A DNA stretch of 42,027 nt from Craurococcus roseus. GTDB taxonomy: Bacteria; Pseudomonadota; Alphaproteobacteria; Acetobacterales; Acetobacteraceae. The notes under the pieces were generated by a model, which worked only from the letters and a program-made list of their open reading frames with translations, did no database searches and was not told the DNA's origin. The stretch spans positions 1-42,027 of the forward strand of contig NZ_BAAAFZ010000064.1 in the NCBI RefSeq assembly GCF_039523795.1. Reading direction: 5' to 3'. A program made the translations under genes and the position numbers. This document shows, one piece after another, positions 40,872 through 42,027 of the stretch. Numbering within the stretch: position 1 is the first letter of the stretch; each line of letters begins with the position of its first letter.

Positions 40872-42022
40872 TGCGCGGCCCGCGCCCGCGGCGCCGCCGG
40901 CTGCGCCGAGGCCTCATCGGCCGACGGGCGCCGGATCATGGCCGAGACCGGCGCCAGCGCCAGCCCCCGCTCCTCCACGCCGCCGGCCCAGGCCGCGATG
41001 CGGTCCACCAGCACCGGCGAGGCCTCGCCGGCGTAGCCCAGCGCGCCCGCCGTGCCACGCTCGCGCGCCAGGCGCTCCAGCGCTTCCAGCTTGCGCTCGA
41101 TTTCGCCGCGCGTCGCCGGCTCGTCCACCACGATGTCCACCGACCGGCCCCAGGCCCGCTCGGGCGGCCGGGCGCCGGGGCGCGGGTCCACGTAGAGCAG
41201 CCCGCGCGCGCGCAGCGCCTCCTGCACCGGGTGGAGGATTTCCGGGAACTCGGCGAAGCGCTCGCCCCGCATCGGCCCCAGCGCGCCGACCGCGCCGACG
41301 TAGCCGCCGAAGCGCGACAGCGCCCATTCGAGGCGGTCGCGGTTCTCGGCCGGCGACAGGCGGGTCAGCAAGGCGCGGTTGCCGGCGTTGTTGAGCGTCG
41401 GGTGCCCCGCGGGCTCCAGCGGCAGCGCCACCAGCATCTCGCCGCCCTTGGCCCGCACCTGCTCCAGCAGGAAGTCGACGCGCGCCGCGTAGGGGCTGAA
41501 GGCCAGCGTCACGGCGGGCGGGAGGCGGCGGATCGCCTCCTCCGTCACCGCCGCGTTCGCGCCGAGCCCGCCCACCACCAGCCCGACCCGCGGTCGGGTG
41601 TCGGCGCGGTCGAAGGGGTGGCCGTAGGCGCGGATCGGCGTGCGGCCGTCGGGGCCGACGCGCGGCAACGGCCCGTGCGGCCCCGCTTCCTGCAACGCCG
41701 GCTCCACCGCGCCGCCAGGCGAGCGTCCCCCCGTTCCCGTCCTGGGCGCGGGCGGCGCGGCGGCCGGAAGAGGCCCGGCCGCTGCTTCCGCCGGCGGCGA
41801 CTCGGGCGCCGCGCCCACGGCGGGCGGCGCCGGTTCGGCGGGAAAGACGGCCGCCGCGGCGGCGTGACGCTCAGGCTGCGGCGGGCCGAGCCAGGTGAGC
41901 ACCCCGGCCGTCCCGCCCGCCGCGCCGGCGGCGCAGCGCCAGAAGGCGCCCAACGCGGCCCAGCCCCGCAGCGGCCAAGCGTCGGCGAAGCGCGACGCCG
42001 CGGCCCGCACCCGGCCGACCAC
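40868..42022 (-). CDS. Divergent polysaccharide deacetylase family protein
   Basis: A protein of at least 384 residues with an N-terminal hydrophobic segment (about 22-45), a Pro/Ala-rich linker to about residue 120, and then a divergent polysaccharide deacetylase (YibQ/DUF610-like) domain. That domain shows RPRVGLVVGGLGANAAVTEEAI, LPPAVTLAFSPYA, GGEMLVALPLEP, GYVGAVGALG, LLYVDPRPG and a final family-like GLALAPVSAMI. Normally such enzymes begin with IAIVIDDLG; here VVGGLG replaces the DD pair, so activity is doubtful. The frame is still open at the right edge. The GTG at 42022 is only the first start visible, and the true start may be outside. Confidence 0.8.
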   Translation of the reverse strand: MVGRVRAAASRFADAWPLRGWAALGAFWRCAAGAAGGTAGVLTWLGPPQPERHAAAAAVFPAEPAPPAVGAAPESPPAEAAAGPLPAAAPPAPRTGTGGRSPGGAVEPALQEAGPHGPLPRVGPDGRTPIRAYGHPFDRADTRPRVGLVVGGLGANAAVTEEAIRRLPPAVTLAFSPYAARVDFLLEQVRAKGGEMLVALPLEPAGHPTLNNAGNRALLTRLSPAENRDRLEWALSRFGGYVGAVGALGPMRGERFAEFPEILHPVQEALRARGLLYVDPRPGARPPERAWGRSVDIVVDEPATRGEIERKLEALERLARERGTAGALGYAGEASPVLVDRIAAWAGGVEERGLALAPVSAMIRRPSADEASAQPAAPRARAAQ

Positions 42023-42027
42023 CGCCC

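Overview
The window is very GC-rich DNA from a chromosome of an alphaproteobacterium, most likely a Rhodospirillales/Acetobacteraceae member of the Roseomonas type. This is inferred from gene content, not from a search. The pointers are a class I PHA synthase, Bug-type binding proteins with a TctCBA transporter, the rplM-rpsI-argC order, the glnB-glnA pair, and a tRNA-His with an encoded G-1 facing C73. An N run at 4913-4918 and a one-base frameshift in an arsenate reductase gene suggest a draft-quality assembly.

Region by region. (1) 1-5245: the end of an exported lipoprotein gene diverges from phaC, which is followed by a membrane sensor kinase. Three overlapping lipoprotein genes face the kinase, and the first and third are paralogues. 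(2) 5587-12530: a ketopantoate-reductase-like gene and an acyl-CoA ligase diverge from a tctC-tctB-tctA uptake operon and an alpha/beta hydrolase. Together they look like uptake and activation of a carboxylic acid. (3) 12547-16472: rplM-rpsI with a good terminator, then argC and a gamma-carbonic-anhydrase-like gene, with an orphan Bug protein diverging from rplM. (4) 16673-21668: a GNAT gene, a 64-residue membrane protein, and a five-gene arsenic operon, arsR-arsI-arsC-arsC-aqpS, in which every junction is a 4-nt overlap. An MFS gene lies upstream, separated by a perfect 20-bp palindrome. (5) 22059-25896: an IlvD/Edd dehydratase, an M20 amidohydrolase and a methyltransferase. (6) 25949-29508: an emrA-emrB efflux pair divergent from a TetR regulator, with two matching operators between them. 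(7) 29593-33307: a lower-GC patch (GNAT and an exported protein), aspartate dehydrogenase, a repeat lipoprotein, and an SDR protein that has lost its catalytic residues. (8) 33375-36851: tRNA-His, an aminotransferase, glnB and glnA with a strong terminator. (9) 37224-40355: a compact TadE-TadE-TadG-like operon with no other tad genes in view. (10) 40371-42022: rppH and a divergent polysaccharide deacetylase gene.

How they work together. The arsenic operon encodes a complete logic of sensing, demethylation of methylarsenite, reduction of arsenate by two unrelated reductases, and passive exit of arsenite through an aquaglyceroporin, with no dedicated pump inside the operon. glnB-glnA is the core nitrogen-assimilation pair. 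emrAB-tetR is a self-contained inducible efflux module. The least explained parts are the lipoprotein trio, the stand-alone Tad-like trio, the tetrad-less SDR, and several strong inverted repeats in AT-richer spacers at 15387, 20266, 21711 and 32402. No CRISPR array, phage, transposase or rRNA gene was seen.
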